A stretch of 64,000 nt of DNA from Planctomycetaceae bacterium (GCA_021298315.1 JAJTFC010000012.1:1-64000), one strand, 5' to 3'; shown: positions 19,071 through 28,205, numbered from the stretch's first letter. Numbers and translations: made by a program. The notes: generated by a model from the sequence alone, not told the origin.

Positions 19071-20387
19071 ATGACGGTTATGGATCTCAAAAGTGTTACT
19101 TCCCTCATTCTAGGGGGTGGTCGAGGTACACGTCTTTACCCTTTGACGAAAATCCGGGCCAAACCTGCTGTTCCTTTGGCTTCCAAATATCGACTCATCG
19201 ATATTCCCATAAGCAATTGTCTTCATAGTGATATCAACAAAATTTATGTTGTTACTCAGTTTTTGAGTGTTTCACTGCATCAGCATATTCGTCAGACGTA
19301 CCGCTTTGACAATTTTTCCGGTGGTTTTGTCGAGTTGCTCGCTGCTCAGCAGACGATGGAAAGCGATGCGGCTTGGTTTGAGGGTACAGCGGATGCTGTC
19401 CGCAAAAATCTTGTCTATTTCGATGATCCGAGTTGCAAGTATGTTTTGATTTTGAGTGGTGACCAGCTCTATCGGATGGACTACCGCCAGATGCTGCGTA
19501 CTCACATCGACTCTCAGGCTGACGTAACGATCGCTGCGATACCGGTGGCTCGTTCTGCTGCGAGTGCTTTAGGGGTTATGCGTTGCGATGATTCTGGTCG
19601 CGTCGTTGGCTTTTTGGAAAAGCCTAGGACTTCGGATGAAATCGACATGGTCAGCATGTCTCCTGCTTGGATCGATGCTCGGGGTATCCCTTCGAAGGGC
19701 CGTGACTGTCTGGCTAGTATGGGCTTGTATATCTTCAACAAAGAACTTCTCTTTGACGTACTCAACAAAACCAATTACAGCGATTTTGGCAAAGAGGTTT
19801 TCCCTGCCGCTATCAGGTCTCGAAAGGTACAAGTGCATCTTTTTGACGATTACTGGGAGGACATCGGTACCATCAGGGCTTTCTACGAAGCCAATCTCTC
19901 TTTGGCCAAACCCTATCCTCCTTTTGATTTGTTTTCCGCCGAGAACCCCGTCTACACGCGACCTCGTTTTTTGCCACCTACTGTCGTCGAGGGAGCCTCG
20001 ATCACTTCGTCGCTTGTCGCCGACGGTTGCAGAATAGGCAAAGGCTCGGTTATCGAGAACAGTGTTATAGGGTTACGCTGCGTCATTGGTGACGGTGTTA
20101 CTATTCGCAACTCGATCATCATGGGGGCTGACTACATGGAAACCGAGGCCGACGTCGCTCGGTTGGCCAAAGAAGGAAAACCTAGGGTAGGAATTGGTTC
20201 AGGAAGCCTCATCGAAGGAGCTATCTTGGATAAAAACTCTCGAATAGGACGCCATGTGCAAGTAACAAACACGTTGGGCCTCAACGACTCCGATGAGTAC
20301 GATCCTTGTTGCATACGTGATGGAATATGCATCGTGACCAAAGATGGTGTGCTTGGCGATGGATGGTCGTTGGGCTCAAGGAAGTGA
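19071..20387 (+). CDS. glgC: Glucose-1-phosphate adenylyltransferase
   Basis: Makes ADP-glucose from glucose 1-phosphate and ATP, the committed step of bacterial glycogen synthesis. It is 438 aa. The N-terminal nucleotidyltransferase domain has LILGGGRGTRLYPLTKIRAKPAVPLASKYRLIDIPISNCLHS (ATP/activator region), then LILSGDQLYRMDYRQML and YWEDIGTIRAFYEANL. The C-terminal left-handed beta helix shows hexapeptide-like turns (CRIGKGSVIENSVIGLRCVIGDGVTIRNSIIMG). The start is the ATG at 19071 with GAGGTG just upstream; the track start at 19017 adds an unrelated hydrophobic stretch. glgC proteins are usually allosterically controlled by glycolytic intermediates. Together with pgi it marks glycogen metabolism. 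The coding strand is T-rich, and the composition flips just downstream. Confidence 0.95.
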   Translation: MTVMDLKSVTSLILGGGRGTRLYPLTKIRAKPAVPLASKYRLIDIPISNCLHSDINKIYVVTQFLSVSLHQHIRQTYRFDNFSGGFVELLAAQQTMESDAAWFEGTADAVRKNLVYFDDPSCKYVLILSGDQLYRMDYRQMLRTHIDSQADVTIAAIPVARSAASALGVMRCDDSGRVVGFLEKPRTSDEIDMVSMSPAWIDARGIPSKGRDCLASMGLYIFNKELLFDVLNKTNYSDFGKEVFPAAIRSRKVQVHLFDDYWEDIGTIRAFYEANLSLAKPYPPFDLFSAENPVYTRPRFLPPTVVEGASITSSLVADGCRIGKGSVIENSVIGLRCVIGDGVTIRNSIIMGADYMETEADVARLAKEGKPRVGIGSGSLIEGAILDKNSRIGRHVQVTNTLGLNDSDEYDPCCIRDGICIVTKDGVLGDGWSLGSRK

Positions 20388-20470
20388 CCCTTCTATCTAG
20401 AGAATAGAAATATAAATCTTGTTGTAGTAGAAGAGAGGTTCCCTAGAGTGTTCAAAACCAATAAAAACCT

Positions 20471-20602
20471 ATGGGAAACAAAGCGAAACAAAGCAAAAAG
20501 CTACGTGGAAAAGATGTCAAAGACGCGAAGGTTGCCGTAGGAAACAGGTTGGGAAAAGGGACATCCATCGACAGGAAAAAAGGCATGTTCAAAAGTCGAT
20601 AG
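20471..20602 (+). CDS. Candidate 43-residue lysine-rich small protein
   Basis: Not in the ORF track because it is below its length cutoff. ATG GGA AAC AAA GCG ... AGT CGA TAG encodes MGNKAKQSKKLRGKDVKDAK... ending GMFKSR, about one third Lys/Arg with no hydrophobic segment. It lies in the 260-nt gap between glgC and the HAD gene, on the same strand. No strong ribosome-binding site is visible (upstream ACCAATAAAAACCT). The purine-rich composition matches the downstream genes. I do not recognise a family. A nucleic-acid-binding or ribosome-associated peptide would fit the charge, but that is speculation; it may be non-coding. Confidence 0.35.
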   Translation: MGNKAKQSKKLRGKDVKDAKVAVGNRLGKGTSIDRKKGMFKSR

Positions 20603-20647
20603 GGAAAGCCAAAAAACCAACAAGCAAAGGAACAAGTTATCAAGGTT

Positions 20648-21316
20648 ATGGAAGAGTTGGCAGAAAAGAAGAAAATCCAAGCGGTAGCTTTTGACATGGA
20701 TGGTCTTTTGCTCAACACCGAAGACCTCTACGAGGAGGTGACCAAAGAATTGCTCACAAGAAGAGGTAGGACTTTCAAAGATCCAGTACGAAAAAGAATG
20801 ATAGGGTTGCCAGCCCCGAAAGCTTACCAAGTCCTCATCGAGAGCGAGCTGCTCGAGGAAACATGGCAAGAGTTGCACGAAGAGACGGAGAAGATCTTCG
20901 AAGGTATTTTGGAGACAAGGTTACGATGTTTGCAAGGAGTCGAGCAAACACTCTGTGCGATCCAAAGCAAGGGACTTCCAAGATGCGTAGCGACAAGCTC
21001 CACAAGGAACTTCGCCTTGAAAGCTCTGGACTTAGTAGGAGTACTCGATAAGTTGGATTTCGTAGTGACGGCAGAGGAAGTAGCCAGAGGTAAACCTCAT
21101 CCAGATATCTACCAAGAAGCTGCTAGGAGGATGGGAGTACAAACGGAAAAGATGCTAGTGCTCGAAGACAGCGAGAACGGAACTAAAGCTGGAGTCACAG
21201 CAGGTGCTTACGTCATCAGCGTGCCGAATCGCCATACCCAGGAAGGAAACTTCCATGGAGCCAAATGGATCGCCAAGAGCCTTCTGGATGACCAAATACA
21301 AAGTCTGCTCTTGTGA
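20648..21316 (+). CDS. HAD-superfamily phosphatase (beta-phosphoglucomutase-like)
   Basis: A 222-residue subfamily IA HAD hydrolase. Motif I is FDMDGLLLNTEDLY (nucleophile Asp and acid/base Asp), motif II CVATSSTRNF, motif III Lys near ARGKPHPDIY, and motif IV VLEDSENGTKAG, which gives the second acidic pair. A helical cap lies between motifs I and II (about residues 20-90). Enzymes with this layout include beta-phosphoglucomutase and small sugar- or nucleotide-phosphate phosphatases. Location downstream of glgC makes a sugar phosphate plausible but not proven. Its stop TGA overlaps the sixA start (TGATG), indicating coupled translation. Arg is often AGA/AGG here, unlike most genes of the window. 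Confidence 0.88.
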   Translation: MEELAEKKKIQAVAFDMDGLLLNTEDLYEEVTKELLTRRGRTFKDPVRKRMIGLPAPKAYQVLIESELLEETWQELHEETEKIFEGILETRLRCLQGVEQTLCAIQSKGLPRCVATSSTRNFALKALDLVGVLDKLDFVVTAEEVARGKPHPDIYQEAARRMGVQTEKMLVLEDSENGTKAGVTAGAYVISVPNRHTQEGNFHGAKWIAKSLLDDQIQSLLL

Positions 21317-21837
21317 TGGGAAAAGATAAGATGAACACAAAGTGGATCCTTGTCCGGCATGCTAAAAGCGATTGGGAAGATACCAAGCTAGATGACAAGC
21401 AAAGACCACTCAGTGCAAGAGGTCAAAGAGCGGCCGTGCTCTTAGGAAATAAAATCCAGCAGTTAGGATATGTGCCTGAAAGAATCCTCTGTTCGACAGC
21501 GCTGAGAACAACGCAGACGCTTCAAGGTATCCTTCAGGTTCTGAGCCAATATAGCCAAGAGGCCGTCCCCGAGATCCTCTACTTCGATGAGTTGTATCTG
21601 GCTACCCCGGACAGCATCAAAAGAGTCGTGGCGATCCATCATGGAGGCAAAAAGCAAATCATGTGCATAGGACACAATCCAGGGATGGAGATCCTAGCCA
21701 GAGAGTTGGCTCAGCAGGATATCCAGATGAAAACCGCACACATGATCGTATTCGGCAAAGACACAGCTTGGGGAAATGCTAGCGAAATGGAAAAAGGATG
21801 GGAATTGCTGGAAAATATCAGGGGAGAAGAAGCTTGA
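21316..21837 (+). CDS. sixA: SixA-like histidine phosphatase
   Basis: A 173-residue phosphoglycerate-mutase-fold phosphatase of the short SixA class. The catalytic RHG motif appears as LVRHAKSDWED (His near residue 16), followed by RPLSARGQRAA, the ERILCSTALRTTQTLQ segment with the conserved Arg, and the second active-site His in CIGHNPGMEILA. E. coli SixA dephosphorylates a phosphohistidine on phosphotransfer proteins; the substrate here is unknown. The ATG at 21316 overlaps the HAD stop. MNTKWILVRHAKSDW at 21331 is an alternative start nearer the family N-terminus. Confidence 0.9.
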   Translation: MGKDKMNTKWILVRHAKSDWEDTKLDDKQRPLSARGQRAAVLLGNKIQQLGYVPERILCSTALRTTQTLQGILQVLSQYSQEAVPEILYFDELYLATPDSIKRVVAIHHGGKKQIMCIGHNPGMEILARELAQQDIQMKTAHMIVFGKDTAWGNASEMEKGWELLENIRGEEA

Positions 21838-21917
21838 AAAAGCTATGGCAGGCGAAAGGGTTTTTCGGCTAGACTCCGACCCAGACGTACCGCAAACCCT
21901 CATTGGAGAAAGCAAGG

Positions 21918-23900
21918 ATGCTGGCCAACCGGAATAAAAGTGCAAAACGACAAAGATTTCTAGCTGTCTTAGCCATGATGGTAACAGGGCAAACCTTAGC
22001 GACAGCCAGAGCTCAGGATACGGAGTCCTTGGTGGCCACTGGGTTAGGATACACGCCTCAACAACAGAGCGTGGTATACGATAAGGTAGATCCCAACGAG
22101 GCGTCTAAGTGCACAGGCAAGTATGAAACGATCGGTGGTATCGATGGCCTAATGATTTACGGCCCAGATGGGCGGTTGCTAAGACGATTTGCAGATACCA
22201 ACGGAGATCGAAACGTCGATCTTTGGAGTTATTACAAAGACGGGATCGAGGTATATCGCGACATCGACGCGAACTTCAATGGAACAGCCGACCAGTACCG
22301 TTGGCTGGGAACCCAAGGGACTCGCTGGGGCTTGGACAAAGACGAAGACGGCAAGATCGATGCTTGGAAAAACATCTCCGCCGAAGAGATAACCTACGAG
22401 GTAATTGAAGCGATCAAGAACAAGGATACCAATCGCTATACGAAATTGCTTTTGACACCTACCGAGCTCGAGAGCTTGAAACTGGGTGAGAAAACCAAAA
22501 ATAGGCTGCAAGAGAAACTAGAGAGATCCAAACTAGCTTTTAGTGAGTTTTTGGAAAGTCAGCGACTGATCGATGCCCAAGCGACTTGGGCACAGTTTGC
22601 GGCTGATAAGCCTGGTGTGGTTCCAGAAGGAACCGAAGGTTCGGCTCAAGACTTGGTGGCTTATGAGAATGTGATAGCGATCGTCGAGAGCAAGGGAGCC
22701 AACCAGCAGTTGCTCGTTGGAACAATCGTTCAGGTCGCAAACAGTTGGAGACTGATCGATGCGCCAAGGATGGTCGATGGCACGAGCGTTGGCGATTCGG
22801 GCTTCTTCTTTCCTTCGATGGCTGTCAATCGAGATATAGCGGCCGTACCAGCAGAGTCGGGCATGACACAAGCCATGCAAGGATTGCTGAGCGATCTGGA
22901 CAAAGTCGATAGCGCGATGCGAGATGGCAACGCCACACCGCAGCAATACAAGGAACGTGGCGTGATCCTGCGTAAACTCATTTCAGCGAGCCAAAACTCA
23001 GAAGATATGGGATCATGGATCCATCAGTATGCTGACTCGGTTAGTTCGGCGGTTCAGACAGGTGTCTACCCAGAAGGACTCGAAGAGCTCAAGGCCCTCG
23101 ATGCCAGCTTGGACAAAATTCCTGGTGGCAAGGAGCACAAGCCTTATGTCGCTTTCCGAGTGATCTCTTCTGACTTTATGGCGCAGATGAGTGATCCCAA
23201 GGCAAACCATGCTTCGGTGCAAGAGAACTACATCGAGCAGTTAGAGTCGTTTGCCGAGGCTTATCCAAAGTCCCCTGATGCAGCCGAAGCGATGATCCAA
23301 ATCGGATTGAACGACGAACTCGGTGGCCAGGAGAAAGAAGCTCAGGAGTGGTATCGCAAAGTCGCAGCGAATTTCCCCGATACGGACTTCGGAAAGAAAG
23401 CTTCTGGGGCGATCGTCAGATTGAACTTAGAAGGGAAAACCTTAAATCTGCGCGGTAAGACATTAGAAGGCAAAGAGGTGCAAACCACCGGACCTACGAT
23501 CGTGCACTATTGGGCGACTTGGTGCGATCCATGCAAAGCGGATATGGCTGAGTTGCGTAAGCTGCAAGCCAAGTATGCCAAGCAAAACCTGCAAATCGTC
23601 GGCGTTAATTTGGACAACGAAGCTGCTACGGCTGCGAAGTTCCTCAAAGAAAACGCGGGCAAATATCCATGGGCACATATCCATGAACAAGGTGGATTTC
23701 AAAGCGACTTGGCGACCAAGCTAGGGGTGCTCAGCGTGCCGGTGACGATCCTCATCGATGCCAAGGGAGTGGTCGTGAAACGAACAGCGGGTTTCAGCAC
23801 AAATCCCGAGATGATCCAAGCGGTCGAAAAGCTCATGGAGCAAGGGCCGGTGGCTAAACCAAAGCAAGCGACATCTAAGCCCAACCCCAATAAGAAATAG
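21918..23900 (+). CDS. Secreted TlpA-like thioredoxin-domain protein with Asp-rich repeats
   Basis: 660 aa. A signal peptide (about 1-34, ending TARAQ) is followed by an Asp-rich region with three calcium-loop-like segments: FADTNGDRNVDLW, DIDANFNGTADQ and DKDEDGKIDAW (about 85-150). A long helical middle of unknown function follows, containing a TPR-like stretch (ENYIEQLESFAEAYPKSPDAAEAMIQIGL ... EAQEWYRKVAANFPDTDFGKKA). The last 140 residues are a TlpA/ResA-type thioredoxin fold with the redox motif WCDPCK and the cis-Pro segment GVLSVPVTILID. It probably acts in envelope thiol-disulfide exchange. The ATG at 21918 has GGAG about 9 nt upstream. It ends 11 nt from the convergent DUF1501 gene. 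Confidence 0.85.
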   Translation: MLANRNKSAKRQRFLAVLAMMVTGQTLATARAQDTESLVATGLGYTPQQQSVVYDKVDPNEASKCTGKYETIGGIDGLMIYGPDGRLLRRFADTNGDRNVDLWSYYKDGIEVYRDIDANFNGTADQYRWLGTQGTRWGLDKDEDGKIDAWKNISAEEITYEVIEAIKNKDTNRYTKLLLTPTELESLKLGEKTKNRLQEKLERSKLAFSEFLESQRLIDAQATWAQFAADKPGVVPEGTEGSAQDLVAYENVIAIVESKGANQQLLVGTIVQVANSWRLIDAPRMVDGTSVGDSGFFFPSMAVNRDIAAVPAESGMTQAMQGLLSDLDKVDSAMRDGNATPQQYKERGVILRKLISASQNSEDMGSWIHQYADSVSSAVQTGVYPEGLEELKALDASLDKIPGGKEHKPYVAFRVISSDFMAQMSDPKANHASVQENYIEQLESFAEAYPKSPDAAEAMIQIGLNDELGGQEKEAQEWYRKVAANFPDTDFGKKASGAIVRLNLEGKTLNLRGKTLEGKEVQTTGPTIVHYWATWCDPCKADMAELRKLQAKYAKQNLQIVGVNLDNEAATAAKFLKENAGKYPWAHIHEQGGFQSDLATKLGVLSVPVTILIDAKGVVVKRTAGFSTNPEMIQAVEKLMEQGPVAKPKQATSKPNPNKK

Positions 23901-23911
23901 GGGCACCTCGA

Positions 23912-25255
23912 TTACGTATCGAGAAGCTCTCGGATAATCGACCCTTGACTTACGGCCAAGGGTCTTCCGATAGGAGTGATCGATTCGACCGCAGGATCGA
24001 TACCGAAGGCATGAAGAATCGTCGCGTGGAGATCTTCGATACGCACGGGATCTTTGACACCGGCAAGAGGATCCGATTTGTTTTCTATCAGTTCGTGGGA
24101 CGTTTGTCCGTGCACGTAACCGCGACGCAGCGGGCCACCGAAGATCGCTGTGCTAAATCCGTTGGGCCAATGATCGCGTCCGTCAGCGATGTTGATTTTG
24201 GGGGTGCGACCGAATTCCCCCCCGCAAACGACGATCGTCGAGTCTAAGAGACTTCTTTGATCCAATAATCGGATTAAGGAAGCAAGGGCCGGATCGAGGA
24301 TGCTACATCGGCCCGATTGGAGCGTATGGTTTTCAACGTGAGAATCCCAACCGCTTAGTTCGATTTCCACGCATGTAACACCTTGTTCGATCAGCCTGAC
24401 GGCAGCCAAGCAACCGCGACCAAAGGGCGAGTCGCCGAAGGGTTCGCGGACGCTCGCAGATTCGCGATCGATTTCGAACGCTTGAATTTGCGAGCTGGAC
24501 ATCATCTTGACAGCCCGTTCGGTGGAAATCGAGTGAAGCGTTTTGTCCGATTCGATGTTCTTGATACGGCCTTTACGAAAACGCTGTTCGAGAATCTCTA
24601 GATCGCCGATGCGCTTCTCGAATTGCTTGTTGTCTACGGGGCTACGGAGATTCGGAAGAGGATTTTTGGGGTCGCCGAGTTGAAAGGCATCGAATTGGCT
24701 TCCGAGGTATCCGCCACGCGAGGGCCATTGGCCTGCGAGGATCGACACATGTCGAGGGATCTCGAGATTCTCTTTGGTTTGGTGGCAAAGCACTGAGCCG
24801 ATCGAAGGATGAAGCAGGGTCGGGTCGGGCCGCCAGCCTGTCTTCATATTGTAAATGGCCCGTTCATGATCCCCTTCCTTAGAAACCATCGAACGGATCA
24901 AGGTCGCATGGTGCATGACCTCTGCGGTCTGCTCGAGCGTGTTAGCGATCAGCGTATCACGCAGCGACGTCTTGATCGCTTGGGTCGATCCGCCGATAGC
25001 GGTATTCGGGTGTGGATCGAAGGTTTCAAGTTGGCTGGGGCCACCTTGGAGCCATAGGAGAATGAGGGCTTTTGGGGTTTTCCGACCAGCAGGGGATATG
25101 GCTATCGACTCGGCCAGTGTAGTCCAAAAAGAAGTCGCACAGACTGCTGCCACCGGGGCTCTTTTCAGCAAGTCCCTTCGGAGAGGCTTCGAACCTGCGA
25201 AAAGCAAGTTTCGGTACGATTCACAGGTGGCTTGAAGCTGCGTTGAATTGGACAT
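23912..25255 (-). CDS. DUF1501 family protein, probable Tat substrate
   Basis: A 447-residue member of the DUF1501 family (alkaline-phosphatase/sulfatase-like fold), which is greatly expanded in planctomycetes. The N-terminus holds a twin-arginine-like signal, PLRRDLLKRAPVAAVCA, and the mature part begins KALILLWLQGGPSQLETFDPHP. Family blocks follow: MVSKEGDHERAIYNMKTGW, HPSIGSVL, GVTCVEIELSGWDSHVENH, TIVVCGGEFGRTPKIN, GRDHWPNGFSTAIFGG and DLHATILHAFGID. DUF1501 genes usually pair with a DUF1549/DUF1553 cytochrome gene, which is absent here. It is the last of four minus-strand genes after ubiD, with a 145-nt gap. The biochemical role is not established. Confidence 0.9.
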   Translation of the reverse strand: MSNSTQLQATCESYRNLLFAGSKPLRRDLLKRAPVAAVCATSFWTTLAESIAISPAGRKTPKALILLWLQGGPSQLETFDPHPNTAIGGSTQAIKTSLRDTLIANTLEQTAEVMHHATLIRSMVSKEGDHERAIYNMKTGWRPDPTLLHPSIGSVLCHQTKENLEIPRHVSILAGQWPSRGGYLGSQFDAFQLGDPKNPLPNLRSPVDNKQFEKRIGDLEILEQRFRKGRIKNIESDKTLHSISTERAVKMMSSSQIQAFEIDRESASVREPFGDSPFGRGCLAAVRLIEQGVTCVEIELSGWDSHVENHTLQSGRCSILDPALASLIRLLDQRSLLDSTIVVCGGEFGRTPKINIADGRDHWPNGFSTAIFGGPLRRGYVHGQTSHELIENKSDPLAGVKDPVRIEDLHATILHAFGIDPAVESITPIGRPLAVSQGSIIRELLDT

Positions 25256-25400
25256 GGCTGATCACCTTTGGAAAACCGCTGTTTTCATTTTGTCGATTCT
25301 AATAGCATCTTGGGGATCAAGTCGCAAAAAATCGGGGTTTGATCAACCAATTTAGGTTGAATGGTTCACCATGAGCTACCAGGTAGAGGTTTTCTGCGGA

Positions 25401-27263
25401 CTAGAGATATTTTGCCAGCGGTCCCCCTTGGGCCGCAAGAGCGTCAATTTTCTTGGTGACCTCGGGGGATTCGACCAACGGTGGAGCATGATGGGGCTTG
25501 ATCCGAGCGTCGATGACCAGAGGGCCTGAGCATGACCAATGTTTATATTCGGTTTTTTCACCGATACCACGAAGATCGATCGCAGGGTTCGAGCGAGTGA
25601 AGGTGACCCACGCCCAGTTTGCAAAGGAGCGACTTGCAAAATCAGAGTCATCGACCAAGGTGATCAAAGCGATGCCATTGGCAAGGTTAGGCAGATCTCG
25701 CATCGGCGCAGAGAGTTGTTCAACGGCAGCATCCAAAGGCAATTTCGTTTCGATCGCGATCGATCCCAGAGAGCAAAGCTTAGGATTCGAAAAGTTCGAA
25801 TTGAATCTCAAATCGCTGGGGATCGTTGAAGAAAGTTCACGCCGCTGGGGGCCGGTTATTGGGACAATCAGTTTGGAGCCTTGGTTCCAGCCTTCGCCAG
25901 AGTAGTCCAAAGTGTCGATGGTCGTCTTGGTCAGGAAGTGAAGATCGCGAGAAAAATCGATCCGTTCCCAGACCCATCGAAAGAAGGCTTCGAGATCGTA
26001 AAGGCTAGGAGCATTTGGATCGTTGCCATCGATGATGAAGAGATACTTGGCCAGCGACATTTGACCTTGGCCCAGAATCGCGTTGGCTTGGGTCAAGAGT
26101 TCTTGAGGGCGGTTTGGTTTGAGATAAGGTGTGTAGCGTTCCGAGCCGATCGCAAGTAGCAGAGGGTGAACACCGGCGACATCGACCGCATGAACTCCAC
26201 GAACGCCCGGAAGTACCGTCGGTATGATTGGGCCCGTTATTTCGTGGATCAGTTCGCCAAAAGTTGTATCTTCTTGTGGAGGGCGGCCTACGACAGTAAA
26301 AGGCCAGATAGCATCAGGTCGATGGTAAACGCCGGTGACTTGCATCCACGGGAACGGATGGGTTAGGGCATAGTAGCCGAGGTGGTCGCCGAATGGACCT
26401 TCGGGTTTGAGCGAGTTAGGATCGACTATGCCGGTGATTGCAAAATCCGCGTCTGCGTAGATAGGGGCGGTGGGAAGTGTCGACCCAGAAGAGTTTTTCT
26501 TAACGATCATCGGGATTCGGTGACCGGCAAGGGCACCGGCGAAAGTCAATTCGCCGACGTCTTCAGGCAGAGGCATCACTGCTGCAAGCGTCATCGCTGG
26601 AGTACCACCGACGGTGATCGTCACAGGGAAAGGTTGGTTCGCCTTGAGAGCTTGTTGATGGTGGATACCGATGCCGCGATGAAGTTGATAATGGAGACCG
26701 ATTTCCTTGTTCGCGATGTATTGGTTTCCCGATAGCTGGATACGGTACATCCCCAGGTTGCAAGCGTTGAGATTTGGCGAAATATTATTTCCATCGGCAG
26801 GAGGAGCACTGAGGACTTGGGGTAGTGTGATGAAAGAGCCACCGTCATCGGGCCAGGAAATCAGTTGGGGTAGATCGTAAATTTCGCAAGACTTGGAAAG
26901 AACAGATCCAGAGCTTGTTTTTTTCGGGAGCATCGACCAAGCGGTCGAGGGGGCCGATAGGTAACGCAGTGGGTTGCGTAGCAGAGCGTTAGGATCGATC
27001 TTCAACTCGATCGCTCGACGCACGCGTTCGAGAGTATGGCGGAATAGAAATCGAGCTTGGTCGAGTGAACCAAAGAGGTTGCTGACCATCGGAAAACGGG
27101 AGTTGACCGGATTGGTAAAGAGAACCGCAGGACCTTGACGAGCGTACACGCGCCGTTGGATTTCAGCGATTTCAAGACTTGGGGACAAAGGCGTATCGAT
27201 TTCGATGAGCCTGCCGTTTTTTTTCAGGTCGACAACGACATCGCGAGTGGAGCGGTGGCTCAT
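25401..27263 (-). CDS. UbiD-family decarboxylase
   Basis: A 620-residue prenylated-FMN-dependent decarboxylase family protein related to 3-polyprenyl-4-hydroxybenzoate decarboxylase. Diagnostic blocks are RFPMVSNLFGS, AITIGGTPAMTLAAVMPLPEDVGELTFAGALAG (as PVTITVGGTPAM...), LKPEGPFGDHLGYYAL and WPFTVVGRPPQEDTTFGELIHEIT. The start is MSHRSTRDVVVDLKKNGRL, since the 34 residues before it in the track ORF are unlike the family. The cofactor is made by UbiX, which is not in this window. Planctomycetes usually make menaquinone, so a role in quinone synthesis or in aromatic-acid decarboxylation is possible but not shown. It lies 114 nt downstream of the SpoU gene on the same strand. Confidence 0.88.
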   Translation of the reverse strand: MSHRSTRDVVVDLKKNGRLIEIDTPLSPSLEIAEIQRRVYARQGPAVLFTNPVNSRFPMVSNLFGSLDQARFLFRHTLERVRRAIELKIDPNALLRNPLRYLSAPSTAWSMLPKKTSSGSVLSKSCEIYDLPQLISWPDDGGSFITLPQVLSAPPADGNNISPNLNACNLGMYRIQLSGNQYIANKEIGLHYQLHRGIGIHHQQALKANQPFPVTITVGGTPAMTLAAVMPLPEDVGELTFAGALAGHRIPMIVKKNSSGSTLPTAPIYADADFAITGIVDPNSLKPEGPFGDHLGYYALTHPFPWMQVTGVYHRPDAIWPFTVVGRPPQEDTTFGELIHEITGPIIPTVLPGVRGVHAVDVAGVHPLLLAIGSERYTPYLKPNRPQELLTQANAILGQGQMSLAKYLFIIDGNDPNAPSLYDLEAFFRWVWERIDFSRDLHFLTKTTIDTLDYSGEGWNQGSKLIVPITGPQRRELSSTIPSDLRFNSNFSNPKLCSLGSIAIETKLPLDAAVEQLSAPMRDLPNLANGIALITLVDDSDFASRSFANWAWVTFTRSNPAIDLRGIGEKTEYKHWSCSGPLVIDARIKPHHAPPLVESPEVTKKIDALAAQGGPLAKYL

Positions 27264-27377
27264 GGTAAGGTCATATCGAAAGTAGTGTTTTTGCTGTTTT
27301 TTCTTTGTCCGACCTCTAGCAGGATAACCTACTGTCAACCGTATAAGCAGGAGTGGCTGTAACAACCAGGTTGCTAA

Positions 27378-28181
27378 CTACATATCGCCCCGCTGGCGGC
27401 GAGCTTCATACAAGAGAATTGTCCCAACAATGGCAACGTTTAAAGACTCAACCCCAGCAGCCATCGGTATCGAACAAACATGATCTGCCATGTCCTTGAT
27501 TTTGGGATTCACGCCCCGGCCTTCGGCACCAAGCACCAGCAAGGTCGGTTGCTTCAAATCCAAGTCACCTATCGATTGCCCATGCATATCCGCAACGATC
27601 ACCTTTGCCCCCATGCTCCTGGCGTGGACCGACAACTCCTTGATTCCCGCGACCGCTGGTGGGCACCGAAACCATTGGCCAGCGGTACTTCGCAAAAACT
27701 TCGGATGCACCGGAGAAACCGAATCGGGGCTTAAATACAACCGGTTGCCACCCAAGCCGACCAAGGATCGAAGCAGAGTTCCAGCATTACCGGGATCCTG
27801 AATCCCGTCGGTCGCTAAAGCCAGACTCCAATGGCTCCGATCACTTGATAGTTCATCCAAGGCGCGTGAGTGATCCTTGGGCTCCAACTTTCCGATCGCT
27901 ACGACTCCATCGGGATTTTGGGTCGTTACGGCTTGTTTGAGCCAATGGGGTTCAACCAAGTAGTTTTCAACAGTGTCTTGTACGCGTTTTGCGAACTCAC
28001 GATTCTCGCTTGCCCATTTCTCAGTGTAGTAGAGACTGCTTAGCGGCCAATGAACCGTTAGAGCTTCGGTCAGCAGATGGGTTCCCTCGATCAAAAACTC
28101 ACGTTGACCACTTTCAACTCGGTGAAGTCGCTTGAGCCTGCGTAGTTGAGGACTGCTCAAACTCTGTATGCGTTGCACCAC
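27378..28181 (-). CDS. SpoU/TrmH-family rRNA or tRNA 2'-O-methyltransferase
   Basis: A 267-residue SPOUT methyltransferase. The N-terminal substrate-binding part (RLKRLHRVESGQREFLIEGTHLLTEAL) resembles the RlmB/TsnR small domain. The C-terminal knot has the three SpoU motifs: DGIQDPGNAGTLLRS (motif 1), LVLGAEGRGVN (motif 2) and IPMAAGVESLNVAIVGTILLYEARRQR (motif 3). It transfers methyl from S-adenosylmethionine to a ribose 2'-OH. Whether the target is 23S rRNA or tRNA cannot be decided. It starts 24 nt after the rho stop, so cotranscription with rho is likely. Confidence 0.9.
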   Translation of the reverse strand: MVQRIQSLSSPQLRRLKRLHRVESGQREFLIEGTHLLTEALTVHWPLSSLYYTEKWASENREFAKRVQDTVENYLVEPHWLKQAVTTQNPDGVVAIGKLEPKDHSRALDELSSDRSHWSLALATDGIQDPGNAGTLLRSLVGLGGNRLYLSPDSVSPVHPKFLRSTAGQWFRCPPAVAGIKELSVHARSMGAKVIVADMHGQSIGDLDLKQPTLLVLGAEGRGVNPKIKDMADHVCSIPMAAGVESLNVAIVGTILLYEARRQRGDM

Positions 28182-28205
28182 AATCCCATCTTTTAATTTG
28201 CTTGA

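Noticed and set aside
23912-25255. Reading the DUF1501 gene as a sulfatase
   Set aside because: The fold is related, but the sulfatase CxPxR activation motif is missing.
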